Positions 16,252 through 25,423 of a stretch of DNA of 64,000 nucleotides are shown here, piece after piece. The position numbers and the translations under genes were made by a program. The stretch covers positions 34,741 through 98,740 of the forward strand of contig SFTH01000005.1 in NCBI GenBank assembly GCA_004563405.1. The letters are read 5' to 3'. Position 1 is the first letter of the stretch. Each line of letters begins with the position of its first letter. Source of the DNA: a bacterium (lineage in GTDB: Bacteria; Bacillota; Clostridia; Christensenellales; Aristaeellaceae). The notes under the pieces are model-generated. The model was not told where the DNA came from and did no database searches. It saw nothing but the letters and a program-made list of their open reading frames with translations.

Positions 16252-16280
16252 TTGGAGAACTGGTGGGGAGGAAGATAACC

Positions 16281-18056
16281 ATGGAAAAGCTTCGCAGCGA
16301 TATGAATCCGGAATTCTGCTGGGATCTTACGGACATCTATGCGGACAGGGAAGCCTGGGAGCGCGCGCTCAGTGAGGCCAGCGGGAAGGTAGCCGCCATA
16401 CCGGCCGTCGCCGGCACGCTGGGCAGATCCGCGAAGGACCTGAAGGCGGGTCTGGACGCGATCTTCTCCGCCGCCGAGCAGGCCGAGCGCGTGTATATTT
16501 ACGCGATGTTGCGCGCTTCCGAGGACAATGGAGACGCACAGGCGCAGGAGATGGAGGCCCGTGCCACCCGGCTGTTTGTGGACTTTTCCACCTCCTCGGC
16601 CTTCCTGAACCCCGAAATCCTCGCCATTCCCCCAGAGGCGCTGGAGGTATGGATGCGCACGCCGGAGCTTGAAATCTACCGGCACATGATTGAGGACGTC
16701 TGCCGCGCCCGGGAGCACACCCTGAGCGAGGCAGAGGAGCGCCTGTTGGCCATGCTGGGCGACGCGGCCCAGACGCCGAAGAAGACCTTTGATCTCTTCG
16801 AGAGCGTGGACATGCAGTTTCCGTCGCTCTCCGACGGGCGGCCGCTGACCCACGCCCTCTTTGGCAACTACCGGGAGGACCGGGATGCTACAGTGCGCAG
16901 GGAAGCGTTTGAAAAGTATTTTGGGGAATACGTGAAGTACATCAACACGCTTGCCTCCCTCTATTCCGGAAACGTGAAGCTGGACAGCTACTATGCGCAG
17001 GCGCGCCGCTACGGGAGCGCGCTGGAGGCGGGGCTGTTTGCGGACAACGTTCCCACCGCGCTGTATCAGAATCTCATCTCCTGCGTGCATGACGCGATTC
17101 CCACGCTCAGCCGGTATCTGGAGTTGCGCCGCCGCAGGCTTGGACTGGACGAGTTGAAGCTCTACGACCTCTATGTGCCGCTGGTGGAGGATGTGGACGC
17201 GCGCATGCCCTTTGAGGAGGCCAGGGAGCTGGTGCTCAAGGCGATGGCGCCCCTGGGCGAGACCTATCAGGGCCTGCTCCGGCGCGCCTTTGACGAAAAG
17301 TGGATCGACGTGTATGAAAACAGGGGGAAGACCACCGGCGCGTACTCCTGCGGCGTGTACGGCGTGCATCCCTATGTGCTTTTGAATTACACCGGCAAGT
17401 ACGACGACGCCTTCACCCTGGCGCACGAGCTGGGACACTCCATGCACTCCTGGTTCTCCTCTGAGGCCCAGGAATACGTCAACAACGAGTATTCCATCTT
17501 CGTGGCGGAGGTTGCATCCACGGTCAACGAGGTCATGCTGACGCGCTACCTCCTCTCCGTGGAGAAGGACGCGCGCAAGCGCGCCTACATCCTCAACCAC
17601 CTGCTGGAGGGCTTCCGCACCACGGTGTTCCGCCAGACGCTCTTTGCCGAATTTGAGATGCGCGCCCATGCTCTCTACGAGGCGGGCGCGCCGCTGACGG
17701 CGCAGGCGCTCAACGACCTCTACCGGGAGATGAACGAGACCTTTTATCCCAATGCCAAGGGTACGCCGGAGACGGACGCGGAGTGGGCGCGGATTCCGCA
17801 CTTCTACCGCGCGTTCTACGTCTACCAGTACGCCACGGGCTTCTGCAGTGCGGTGGCCATTGCAGATTCGATTCTCAACGGCGGCGGTGCGGAGGCGTAT
17901 CTGAAGTTCCTCTCCACCGGTGGAAGCATGTATCCCATCGACGAACTGAAGATCGCCGGCGTGGATCTCACGTCGCCGGAGCCAATTGTGCGGGCGCTGA
18001 AAGTCTTTGAGGAAACCCTCGCGGAATTCGAACAGCTGGTGGACGGACCGGCTTAA
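16281..18056 (+). CDS. pepF: Oligoendopeptidase F (M3 family)
   Basis: 591-aa zinc metallopeptidase that degrades oligopeptides in the cytosol. Zinc site TLAHELGHSMHS near residue 380 gives HExxH, with the third ligand in the downstream NNEYSIFVAEVAS segment; the PepF-type FLSTGGSMYPIDELK lies near the C-terminus. ATG 16281 is preferred to GTG 16263 because GGGGAGG stands 9-10 bases before it. Confidence 0.94.
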   Translation: MEKLRSDMNPEFCWDLTDIYADREAWERALSEASGKVAAIPAVAGTLGRSAKDLKAGLDAIFSAAEQAERVYIYAMLRASEDNGDAQAQEMEARATRLFVDFSTSSAFLNPEILAIPPEALEVWMRTPELEIYRHMIEDVCRAREHTLSEAEERLLAMLGDAAQTPKKTFDLFESVDMQFPSLSDGRPLTHALFGNYREDRDATVRREAFEKYFGEYVKYINTLASLYSGNVKLDSYYAQARRYGSALEAGLFADNVPTALYQNLISCVHDAIPTLSRYLELRRRRLGLDELKLYDLYVPLVEDVDARMPFEEARELVLKAMAPLGETYQGLLRRAFDEKWIDVYENRGKTTGAYSCGVYGVHPYVLLNYTGKYDDAFTLAHELGHSMHSWFSSEAQEYVNNEYSIFVAEVASTVNEVMLTRYLLSVEKDARKRAYILNHLLEGFRTTVFRQTLFAEFEMRAHALYEAGAPLTAQALNDLYREMNETFYPNAKGTPETDAEWARIPHFYRAFYVYQYATGFCSAVAIADSILNGGGAEAYLKFLSTGGSMYPIDELKIAGVDLTSPEPIVRALKVFEETLAEFEQLVDGPA

Positions 18057-18076
18057 TCTGAAAACGGAGCGATTGT

Positions 18077-18952
18077 ATGAGCTATACCCTGTGGAATGTG
18101 ACGCTACTGTTCTTCGTGTACGCCTTTCTGGGTTGGTGCGCGGAGGTGGCCTTTGCGGCGTGCAAGAACGGAAGGTTTGTCAACCGCGGCTTTCTGAATG
18201 GCCCCATCTGTCCGATCTACGGCTTTGGCCTGATCGGCGTGGTGCTGCTGCTCAGACCTGTGGAGGACAATCTGATTCTGCTGTACATCGGCTCCTTCCT
18301 GCTCACTTCGCTGATCGAGCTGGTGACGGGCTACCTGCTGGAAAAGTGTTTCCATGCGAAGTGGTGGGATTACTCCGCCATGCCGCTGAACATCGGCGGC
18401 TATGTGTGCCTGCTGTTTTCCCTCGTCTGGGGACTGGCCTGCATGGCCATCGTGCGCTGGGTGCACCCGCTGGTCTTTTCTCTGGTGGATCATCTGCCGA
18501 AGCTGCTGGTCTACATTCTGGACAGCATATTTGTGTGCGTCCTCGCGGTGGACCTTGCCGCGACTGTGGCCAGCATACGCAAGCTCTCCCAGCGCCTTTC
18601 CAACCTGACGCAGCTGGCGAATGAGATTCATGAAATCTCTGACAGCCTGGGCGAGAACATCGCTGAGCGCACGCTCGCGACCCGCAAGCGCCTCGAGGAG
18701 GGCCAGCAGAAGCTCGAGGAAAAGATGGACCGCATCGAGGAGAAGCGGGATCTCAGCCGCGAGGTCAGCGAGCGCAGGCTCGCGGAGCTGCGCCTGAAGC
18801 TGGAGGGCGTTCTCGGCGAGAAGCGCTTCGGCCACAGGCGACTGCTGGAGGCCTTCCCGAATCTCTCCAGCCACCGCAACTCAGAAGCACTGGAGCGCAT
18901 GCGCGCGTTCTTCGAGGAGCACCGGCGGGGAAAGAGGAAGGAGAATACATAG
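18077..18952 (+). CDS. CmpB-like membrane protein (putative ABC transporter permease family) with coiled-coil tail
   Basis: 291 aa. The N-terminal 175 residues have about five TM segments with the ABC_trans_CmpB-type patterns VYAFLGWCAEVAFAA, RGFLNGPICPIYGFG and WWDYSAMPLNIGGYVCL. Residues about 185-291 are hydrophilic, strongly charged and helical (LEEGQQKLEEKMDRIEEKRD), a probable cytosolic coiled coil. The name 'permease' is inherited from the family; no partner ATPase is adjacent and transport has not been shown. It ends at a terminator at 18967. Confidence 0.75.
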   Translation: MSYTLWNVTLLFFVYAFLGWCAEVAFAACKNGRFVNRGFLNGPICPIYGFGLIGVVLLLRPVEDNLILLYIGSFLLTSLIELVTGYLLEKCFHAKWWDYSAMPLNIGGYVCLLFSLVWGLACMAIVRWVHPLVFSLVDHLPKLLVYILDSIFVCVLAVDLAATVASIRKLSQRLSNLTQLANEIHEISDSLGENIAERTLATRKRLEEGQQKLEEKMDRIEEKRDLSREVSERRLAELRLKLEGVLGEKRFGHRRLLEAFPNLSSHRNSEALERMRAFFEEHRRGKRKENT

Positions 18953-18966
18953 CCCCAAAATATCAG

Positions 18967-19010
18967 GAGCGCGCCTTTTCCCGGTTTTCGGGGTGCAGGC
19001 GCGCTCTTGT
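18967..19010. terminator. Bidirectional terminator between CmpB-like gene and recX
   Basis: Outer stem GAGCGCGCC (18967-18975) pairs with GGCGCGCTC (18998-19006). An inner CCCG/CGGG stem lies within it, followed by TTGTT. It serves two convergent genes. Confidence 0.65.
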
Positions 19011-19032
19011 TATGCGCAGTTTTGCCGGAACG

Positions 19033-19665
19033 TCAATCGTCATAATCATCCGAATCGCCGCTCAGGGTTTCCACGGCGCTTCGGATGGCGTCCCAGCCGA
19101 AGCCGCGGCGCGCGAGGGCCTGAGAGAGCTTCGCGCGCCCCTCACGGGGCGGAAGCGCGTCATATTTTCGCCAGAGCTTTTCGGCAGCCTCCCGACAGGC
19201 GGCAGCCTGCTGTGCGTCATCGAAGTCCTCCATGGCGGCGTCTATGTCCTCCTCAGACAGGCGCTTCGCGCGCAACTTGCGGCGAACGGCGTAGGCTCCC
19301 ACGGCCTTGCCGAGCTGTGCCTGCGCCATGCGCTGGGCGTAGCGCGCGTCGTCGATGAGGCGGTTTTCGCGAAGGCGTTTCACAGTCGCCTCCGCCACGG
19401 GCGGAACATAGCCCTTGCGCACGAGCTTTGCGCACAGATCCCCGCCGGTCTGAGCGGCCTGATCCAGCATGGTCAGGGCGGCCTCATAGCAATCTGCCGC
19501 CTGGAGCGCCGCCATTGCGTCCAGATAGGCCTGCGTATCCACAGCCTGGCCTTGCTCCAGGGGCCGCAGGGCAAAGTGTTTTTTGCGCACGCGAAGCCAG
19601 AGTACGCCGTCCAGCGAGATTTCCATCAACCCGCGAAACTCCCGGATATCGCTCGCAATCGCCAT
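19033..19665 (-). CDS. recX: Regulatory protein RecX
   Basis: 210 aa; modulates RecA filaments. It is built from three-helix RecX repeats: LIDDARYAQRMAQAQ and the LRAKRLSEEDIDAAM segment are typical. The start at ATG 19665 has AGGAG 11 bases upstream; the longer frame to 19707 is not SD-supported. The acidic C-terminal tail SDDYDD is unusual but harmless. recA is not in the window. Confidence 0.85.
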   Translation of the reverse strand: MAIASDIREFRGLMEISLDGVLWLRVRKKHFALRPLEQGQAVDTQAYLDAMAALQAADCYEAALTMLDQAAQTGGDLCAKLVRKGYVPPVAEATVKRLRENRLIDDARYAQRMAQAQLGKAVGAYAVRRKLRAKRLSEEDIDAAMEDFDDAQQAAACREAAEKLWRKYDALPPREGRAKLSQALARRGFGWDAIRSAVETLSGDSDDYDD

Positions 19666-19734
19666 AATGAACTCATCTCCTGCATGGAAATTCGGTCCAT
19701 GCGCCATTATTTACTCTGATTATACAGCAATTTC

Positions 19735-19764
19735 TTGACGAAAGCCAGTCAATTGTGCTATTAT
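19735..19764 (+). promoter_or_regulatory. Promoter of yebC
   Basis: TTGACG at 19735, 18-base spacer, TATTAT at 19759. It lies 33 bases before the yebC start. Confidence 0.65.
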
Positions 19765-19796
19765 ATAGCATAAGTGTTTTCTGGGAGGGATAGTCC

Positions 19797-20546
19797 ATGT
19801 CAGGACATAACAAATGGTCTACCATAAAGAATAAAAAGGCGAAAACCGACGCGGCCAAGGGTAAGATCTTTACCAAGATTGGCCGTGAAATCGTGATTGC
19901 CGTCAAGACCGGCGGCAGCGCGGATCCGAACCTGAACAGCAAGCTCAAGGACGTCGTGGCCAAGGCTAAGGCGGCCAATATGCCCAACGACAACATCATG
20001 CGCTCCATCAAGAAGGCTGCGGGCGAGGGCGACAGCGCAAACTACAAGGAGATCACCTACGAGGGATACGCGCCCTGTGGCGTGGCGGTCATCGTCGAAA
20101 TTGTGACCGACAACCTGAACCGCACGGCGAGCGAAGTGCGGCACATCTTCGACAAGTGCGGCGGCTCTCTGGGCGCCTCCGGTTGCGTTTCCTGGAAGTT
20201 TGAGCGCAAGGGCGTCATTGAAATCGACAACTCCAAGGGCATGGACGAGGACGAGCTGACCATGCTGGCGCTGGATTGCGGCGCGGACGACGTCGAGTTT
20301 GGCGAGGATGCGGCTGTGATTTACACCGACCCGAACGATTTCTCCGCCGTGCGCGATAAGCTGGAGGAAGCGGGCTGCGTCTTCCTTTCCGCCGAGCGCG
20401 AGATGGTGCCCACCACCACCACGGAGCTGCCGGACGAGGAATCCGTGCAGAAGGTGCGCAAGCTGATCGACTGGCTGGAGGATTACGACGATACCCAGGC
20501 CGTCTATCACGATGCGGAGCTCCCCGAGGAGGAAGAGGAGGAATAA
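19797..20546 (+). CDS. yebC: YebC/PmpR-family protein
   Basis: 249 aa, normal length. It begins with SGHNKWSTIKNKKAKTDAAK, the family hallmark, and continues with LAECGG-type core CGGSLGASGCVSWKFERKG. Family members act as transcriptional regulators and, in recent work on some bacteria, as ribosome-associated factors that relieve stalls. The GGGAGGG SD lies 8 bases before ATG. It has its own promoter at 19735 and two hairpins after it. The C-terminus ends in a run of six Glu. Confidence 0.95.
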   Translation: MSGHNKWSTIKNKKAKTDAAKGKIFTKIGREIVIAVKTGGSADPNLNSKLKDVVAKAKAANMPNDNIMRSIKKAAGEGDSANYKEITYEGYAPCGVAVIVEIVTDNLNRTASEVRHIFDKCGGSLGASGCVSWKFERKGVIEIDNSKGMDEDELTMLALDCGADDVEFGEDAAVIYTDPNDFSAVRDKLEEAGCVFLSAEREMVPTTTTELPDEESVQKVRKLIDWLEDYDDTQAVYHDAELPEEEEEE

Positions 20547-20555
20547 ATCGGATTC

Positions 20556-20589
20556 AAAGGGGAGCCGGGGCCTGCCGGCTTCCCCTTTT
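20556..20589 (+). terminator. Terminator after yebC
   Basis: 13-bp stem (20556-20568 with 20575-20589, one bulged T) ending in CCCCTTTT. Confidence 0.8.
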
Positions 20590-20600
20590 CCTGCGCAAGA

Positions 20601-20634
20601 AAAGACCAACCGTTCAGAGGCGGTTGGCCTTTTG
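20601..20634. terminator. Second hairpin terminator between convergent genes
   Basis: AAAGACCAACCG (20601-20612) pairs with CGGTTGGCCTTTT (20621-20633). It is T-rich on both exits and lies between yebC and the secreted-protein gene ending at 20656. Confidence 0.65.
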
Positions 20635-20655
20635 TGTTTCAGGGATGATGCGCCG

Positions 20656-21147
20656 TCAGTGGGCGTCCGGCTCAACGATTGCGGAGACGGAGGCGTTGTA
20701 TTCGTCGTTCCAGACGACGTAGTTCGAATTCTGGTACTCCGAACAGACGCTGCTCCAGCTGGCGCAGGCGTAGCCGGAGAAGGTGCTTCCGTCCTCGGAG
20801 AGGAGCACCAACGTCTCCACGCTGCCGGAATCGGGCGTTGAAACCGGAACGGCGACCTTCCAGGCCCGGCCCGTCCAGTAGGCGACGGCGTATTTTGTCT
20901 GGGGATCCCCGTCGGCGAGGGAGCTGAAACTGCCCCTGGCGAAGCTGCGCCACTCGTCGGCGCTGGGGGACACGTCCGAGAAGGGCAGGGATGTGACGAC
21001 CTTGTCGTAGGCGCCGGAAGCGAGGCTGACGAGCGCGCCCTTGGCATATCTGAACAGCCCCTCGGACAGGGAGGGTACCTCCGCAAGGGCGGACGCGCTC
21101 ATGACCGCGAGAATGACGATCAGCGTGCAACATAGAAGCTTTTTCAT
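20656..21147 (-). CDS. Small secreted protein of unknown function
   Basis: 163 aa with a classic signal peptide (MKKLLCCTLIVILAVMSASA-LA), then a soluble domain rich in Ser, Tyr and Trp with no lipobox, anchor or recognised domain. Repeated aromatic patterns (AVAYWTGRAWKVAVP, SGYACASWSSVCSEY) suggest a beta-rich fold. The ATG at 21147 sits 8 bases from GGAGG; the ATG at 21153 is too close to it. Monocistronic between holA and yebC terminators. I do not recognise the family. Confidence 0.6.
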   Translation of the reverse strand: MKKLLCCTLIVILAVMSASALAEVPSLSEGLFRYAKGALVSLASGAYDKVVTSLPFSDVSPSADEWRSFARGSFSSLADGDPQTKYAVAYWTGRAWKVAVPVSTPDSGSVETLVLLSEDGSTFSGYACASWSSVCSEYQNSNYVVWNDEYNASVSAIVEPDAH

Positions 21148-21190
21148 TTCCATTACCTCCGATACTCTGCCATTTAGACGAAAGCTCCGC

Positions 21191-22216
21191 TCACTTGGTT
21201 GCCCTGCGGGGCATGACAATTCTTAGCATCAGCGCGTTCAGCGCGGCGCGCTCCTGAATCTGCCCTGATTTGATGGCGAAATCCGCCTCCACACAGGCTT
21301 CATAGCGCTGGCGCAGCGAATCTGCGGAAAGGGGCCGAATCTGGCGGAGAACAAAGCGCGCCCGTGCGTCGCTCACGTTCAGCGCCCGCTGCACCTCCGG
21401 AAGATTGCCGCCGGTCTCCAGGGCGTACTTCATGTGCGCGTCAATGCGCAGCTGGCTCGCAAACAGGGCGATGAGGCGAACAGCGCTGGGTTCGGTCTGG
21501 AGCACGGTATTGACCACCTTCGTGGCCTCTGCAAGCCGCCCCTCCAGCAAATGATCCAGAATCATAAAGACCATATACTCCGGGGAGGGTGCGACGATGG
21601 CGCGCACGTCTGCGACGCTGATCTCCGGCGCGTCCCCGACAAAGGCCGAGAGCTTCTTCAGTTCGCCGGACAGCCGGTTCAGATCCTGCCCGGCCATCAT
21701 GGTCAGTTCATTGAGCGCCTCCGGCTGGATTTTCTTTTTTACGGGCCGGAGCTGCTGGTTGCACCACTTCAGGAGCAGCGCGCCACTGAGATGATTGAAT
21801 TCCACATACGCGCCCATCTTTTTCAGCGTGGTTGGAAGCTTTTTGCGCCCGTCCATCTCCACGGACATATAGAAGATGAGGATGCAGCTCTCCGGCGGAT
21901 TCTTGAGCCATTCCAGCATGCGCTCTATGTCCGCTTCGTCGCTCTTGACCTTGCTCGCGGAGAGGGGAAGCCAGTCGCGCACGACCACGATGCGCCGCGC
22001 GCACATCACCGGGAGCGTCTCCGCGCTGTCGATGATGGCCTGTGCGCCGCAACCCTCCAGCGTGGCTTCGTTCAGGGCCTCCAGGCCGGGCGGCAGGATC
22101 GCCCTGCGCAGCGCCTCGAGCGCCTCTCGCTTGGTCAGCTCCTCTGGCCCGGCAAACAGATAGACGCTCTGGTAGCGTTCCTCCTTGATTGCCTTGTAAA
22201 AATCATTCCAATCCAT
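21191..22216 (-). CDS. holA: DNA polymerase III subunit delta
   Basis: 341-aa clamp-loader subunit that opens the beta clamp. It shows the HolA N-terminal domain I (YQSVYLFAGPEELTKREALEAL) and the later LSGALLLKWCNQQL and AGQDLNRLSGELKKL motifs. GGAGGATACAAATGG gives a clear start at 22216. It overlaps the 3' end of comEC by 14 bp, so it is the last gene of the MBL-comEC-holA operon. comEC-holA adjacency is usual in Firmicutes. Confidence 0.93.
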   Translation of the reverse strand: MDWNDFYKAIKEERYQSVYLFAGPEELTKREALEALRRAILPPGLEALNEATLEGCGAQAIIDSAETLPVMCARRIVVVRDWLPLSASKVKSDEADIERMLEWLKNPPESCILIFYMSVEMDGRKKLPTTLKKMGAYVEFNHLSGALLLKWCNQQLRPVKKKIQPEALNELTMMAGQDLNRLSGELKKLSAFVGDAPEISVADVRAIVAPSPEYMVFMILDHLLEGRLAEATKVVNTVLQTEPSAVRLIALFASQLRIDAHMKYALETGGNLPEVQRALNVSDARARFVLRQIRPLSADSLRQRYEACVEADFAIKSGQIQERAALNALMLRIVMPRRATK

Positions 22217-24584
22217 TTGTATCCTCCGGGCTGAGATAGGCGCGCAGGTGCAGCGTGCCGTCCGCAGACATGCGGCAGGTGACCGCACCGTCGCGATCGG
22301 TGCGGAAGACGCGCGCTCCGGCGGCTTCAAGCAGGCGCAGCGTCCCGTCTGCGGGGTGACCGTAGTTGTTATCTCCCACTGAGACGATGGCGACGGATGG
22401 GGACAGGGCGGAAAGGAGCTCTGCGCTCAGCGCATCCGCGCCGCCGTGGTGGCTGACCTTCAGAAGATCCACGTCCTCCGCGCAGCCTTCCACGATTCCT
22501 GAAGAGGCGTCGCCGCCAAACAGCGCGCTCGCCGAGCCGTGGACGACGCGAAGGACCAATGAATCATCATTCGCCAAATTTGCTTCGATTCCTGCCTTAG
22601 GCGATAAAACTTGCAAATTAGTTGCATCTGACAGTTGAATTTCCATGCCTGCCGAGAGAAAAATGATTTCCGATTCCCTGCTTTCCGCCAGGGCGAGGGC
22701 CTCGTCTACGCCTTCGTCCGCCTTGTAATGCTTCCAGTTCGCAGAGATGTAGATTGTCTTCGGCGTACAGACCTCCAGGATATCCGCGAGGCCTCCGGCG
22801 TGGTCCAGATGGGGATGGGAGAGGAAAATGCCGTCCAGATCGTAGTTCATCGCGCTGAGGTAGTCTGCCGCGGGGGTGTAGGGATCGCCCGCATCCATGA
22901 GATACACCTTGCCCTCGGTGCGCACCACCGCACAGTCCGCCTGACCTGCATCTAGGAAGACGACGCTGCAACCGCGGGTTGAAAGCTGTGCGCAGAAATT
23001 GGAGACGAACACGGCAAGAATGACGGTCAGCGGGAGGAAGCGCCGGAGGCGCGCACTCAGGCGCGTGAGATCGGAGGCGAGCAGACAGGAGAGCGCGCAC
23101 AGCAGCGCCAGCCAGAGCGGAAAGCGCGCGACGCGAAGTGCGGCGAAGGGCAGGCTGCCGAAGAGGCGCACGCAGCGGTTCAACAGTCCAAAGAGCGAAT
23201 CCGCCAGGGAAGCGAGGGGCGCGATTCCGGCGATGGCTGCGGGGATGGAGGCGAGGTAGGCCGCCATGGCCAGCGGAACGGCCAGCAGGTTGACCACAAA
23301 GGAATAGAGCGGCTGCGCGCCAAAGAAGTAGACGACGGATGGAAGAATTGCAAGCTGCGCTGCGAGGGTGACGACGAGGGTGGAAAGAATCCAGCGCGGC
23401 AAGCGGTAGCAAAGCAGATTCAGCAGGCCGGTTTCGGTTCTCCTGTGCAGGTATCTGTCCAGATGAAACAGCCGCTCCAGCGGCGAAGTGAGCAGAAAGA
23501 TGCCAGCGCACGCGCCGTAGGAGAGAATAAAGCCGCTCTCCAGGACGGCGATGGGTCGGATGATCAGATAGAGCAGCATGGACGCGGATAGACGGGTATA
23601 CACGTCTGAGAAGCGACCTGCAATCGGCGCGAAGCCGAGAATTGCGAACATCAGCAGCGCGCGGGTCAGCGAGGCCGGAAAGCCGATGAGCGCACCGTAG
23701 AGCAAAAGCAGCGCCAGCGTTAGCGCAAAGGCGTGACTTCGCTTCATCAGGCGGCGCAGCAGCAGGCTGAGCGCGGCGGCAAGAACGCCGATGTGCATGC
23801 CGGAGATGGCGAGTAAGTGCGCCGCGCCGGATTTCGAGTAGCTGGCGCGCTCCTCCTGGCTCAGGCCGCTGCAGTCGCCGAGCAGAAAGGCACGCGCGAT
23901 TGCGGCGTTTTCAGGGAACAGGCGGTCGATGCGCGTGCCCAGGCGCGCCCGGATGCGCTCCGGAAGATCGCTCGGGCGAAGCTCCGGCGCCGTGAGGCGG
24001 GCGTCTTCAATCTTAGCGGTAGCGTAGCCGCGCATGCCGTTCAGGCGAAGGTAGTTGGAAAAGTTGAATTGTCCGGGGTTGGTCGCGCCCCGGGCGCGCC
24101 AGATGTGCGCAGTGCAGCTGATTTGCTGCCCGAGCTGAACCGCCTGCAGCTGTTCACAATCGCCGCGAAGGTAGAGCCGCAGGCGGCCGCTTATGGCCTC
24201 TCCGTCCAGCTTGATTTCGTCCAATGTGCAGATGGTTCGTTCCTCATCGCTGTCCCAGACCGGAGTCTGTGCAATCCTTCCGGCCAGGGTCGCGCTGCTC
24301 TTCGCCGGAAAGGGAGTAAGGGACGTCCATTGACAGAAAAAGCGCAGCGCGCCCAACGGTAACAGGGTGAGAATGAGGATGGGTGCGATCCAACGCCGCA
24401 CGCGAGGGAAGGGAGAGAGACAGGCGAGACAGATTAAAAGAACTATTAGAGTAACCAAAAGCACGATTTTCTGCAAACACAGCACATATTCCAGCAGACA
24501 GCCGGTGAGAAAGAGCGCTGAGGCGAGTACGAGCGGTCGAGTGTGAATCAGCCGCGTCAGAAAATCGCGCCGCTGAATCTGCAT
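22203..24584 (-). CDS. comEC: DNA internalization competence protein ComEC/Rec2
   Basis: 793 aa, a complete three-part ComEC: an N-terminal membrane/OB domain (about 1-230), the competence domain with many TM helices (about 230-510; LLAISGMHIGVLAAAL is its hallmark) and a C-terminal metallo-beta-lactamase domain (about 540-790; FLSHPHLDHAGGL and KVSHHGGADAL supply metal ligands). It forms the channel for single-stranded DNA entry during transformation. The start at 24584 leaves a 1-bp gap after the MBL gene. comEA is not adjacent. Confidence 0.92.
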   Translation of the reverse strand: MQIQRRDFLTRLIHTRPLVLASALFLTGCLLEYVLCLQKIVLLVTLIVLLICLACLSPFPRVRRWIAPILILTLLPLGALRFFCQWTSLTPFPAKSSATLAGRIAQTPVWDSDEERTICTLDEIKLDGEAISGRLRLYLRGDCEQLQAVQLGQQISCTAHIWRARGATNPGQFNFSNYLRLNGMRGYATAKIEDARLTAPELRPSDLPERIRARLGTRIDRLFPENAAIARAFLLGDCSGLSQEERASYSKSGAAHLLAISGMHIGVLAAALSLLLRRLMKRSHAFALTLALLLLYGALIGFPASLTRALLMFAILGFAPIAGRFSDVYTRLSASMLLYLIIRPIAVLESGFILSYGACAGIFLLTSPLERLFHLDRYLHRRTETGLLNLLCYRLPRWILSTLVVTLAAQLAILPSVVYFFGAQPLYSFVVNLLAVPLAMAAYLASIPAAIAGIAPLASLADSLFGLLNRCVRLFGSLPFAALRVARFPLWLALLCALSCLLASDLTRLSARLRRFLPLTVILAVFVSNFCAQLSTRGCSVVFLDAGQADCAVVRTEGKVYLMDAGDPYTPAADYLSAMNYDLDGIFLSHPHLDHAGGLADILEVCTPKTIYISANWKHYKADEGVDEALALAESRESEIIFLSAGMEIQLSDATNLQVLSPKAGIEANLANDDSLVLRVVHGSASALFGGDASSGIVEGCAEDVDLLKVSHHGGADALSAELLSALSPSVAIVSVGDNNYGHPADGTLRLLEAAGARVFRTDRDGAVTCRMSADGTLHLRAYLSPEDTNGLE

Positions 24585-24585
24585 A

Positions 24586-25299
24586 TCAGATTTCGTACTG
24601 TGCGCCGATGCGTACGAACTGAGCGTCAGGGCGAATGGCATGGGCTTCGTGCTCCAGCTCTTCGACCATGTAGCGCGGATTCAGGTGGGTGAGCAACAGG
24701 CGACCGCAGTCTGTTCTCTTGGCGAGCGCAGCGCAGCGCTCCGCGGAGAGGTGCGGCGCCTCCATGCGCCAATCGGCGGCGCTGAGTCCCGCGTCCGCAA
24801 GGAGGAGATCCGCGTCCCGGGCAAAGGAATCGAGTGCCGGCGCTTCATTGGTATCTCCGGTGTAGACGAAGCATCGGCCGTCGCAGCTGGCGCGCAGGGC
24901 GAAGCTCTCAACGGGGTGGCGAACGGGACAGAAGGAGAAGGAGAATTCGCCGATCTCGCAGTCCTCCATGGCTTGAAGCGCAAAGGCGGGAACGTTGAGC
25001 AGGCCGCGCACGTCCGCGGGCGTATCCGGGGCGTAAACCGGAAGGGGCGCGCTGCGCGGGTGAAATTGCAGCGCGTACTGCATGGGCAGCAGGTCGCTCA
25101 TGTGGTCAAAGTGCAGGTGACTCAGGATCACGGCGCTCAGGGATTCCCAGGGAATGCAGCAGGAGAGATTTCCGAGGACGCCCGTACCGCAATCCAGCAA
25201 TACGTTTGTGTGCCCGCTGTCGCTGGTGAGCAGATAGCCGGAGCATGCGCCGCCGGGCGAGGGATAGGGGCCGTTATTGCCGAGAATGGTCAGCTTCAA
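24586..25299 (-). CDS. MBL-fold metal-dependent hydrolase (RNase Z/PhnP-like)
   Basis: 237 aa of metallo-beta-lactamase fold. It begins MKLTILGNNGPYPSPGGACSG, as in the RNase Z/AtsA-like group, with the metal motif SHLHFDHMSDL near residue 63 and later ligands in VYTGDTNEAPALD and LTHLNP. It lacks the RNase Z exosite, so a small-molecule esterase or phosphodiesterase role is as likely as tRNA processing. It starts at TTG 25299 with AGGAGG 8 bases upstream and is first in an operon with comEC and holA. Confidence 0.8.
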   Translation of the reverse strand: MKLTILGNNGPYPSPGGACSGYLLTSDSGHTNVLLDCGTGVLGNLSCCIPWESLSAVILSHLHFDHMSDLLPMQYALQFHPRSAPLPVYAPDTPADVRGLLNVPAFALQAMEDCEIGEFSFSFCPVRHPVESFALRASCDGRCFVYTGDTNEAPALDSFARDADLLLADAGLSAADWRMEAPHLSAERCAALAKRTDCGRLLLTHLNPRYMVEELEHEAHAIRPDAQFVRIGAQYEI

Positions 25300-25329
25300 G
25301 GGATCAACCTCCTCTCTTTATCCACTGTA

Positions 25330-25359
25330 ATTATAGCATGTTTTTCTGGGATAATTCAA
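25330..25359 (-). promoter_or_regulatory. Promoter of the MBL-comEC-holA operon
   Basis: Minus strand: TTGAAT (25359-25354), 18-base spacer, TATAAT (25335-25330). It lies 31 bases from the start codon. Confidence 0.7.
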
Positions 25360-25423
25360 CTGAAATATGCATGCGGAGGATGCAAAAAACATAGCATGAA
25401 TCAGAACGTGTGGGGGTGGAACG

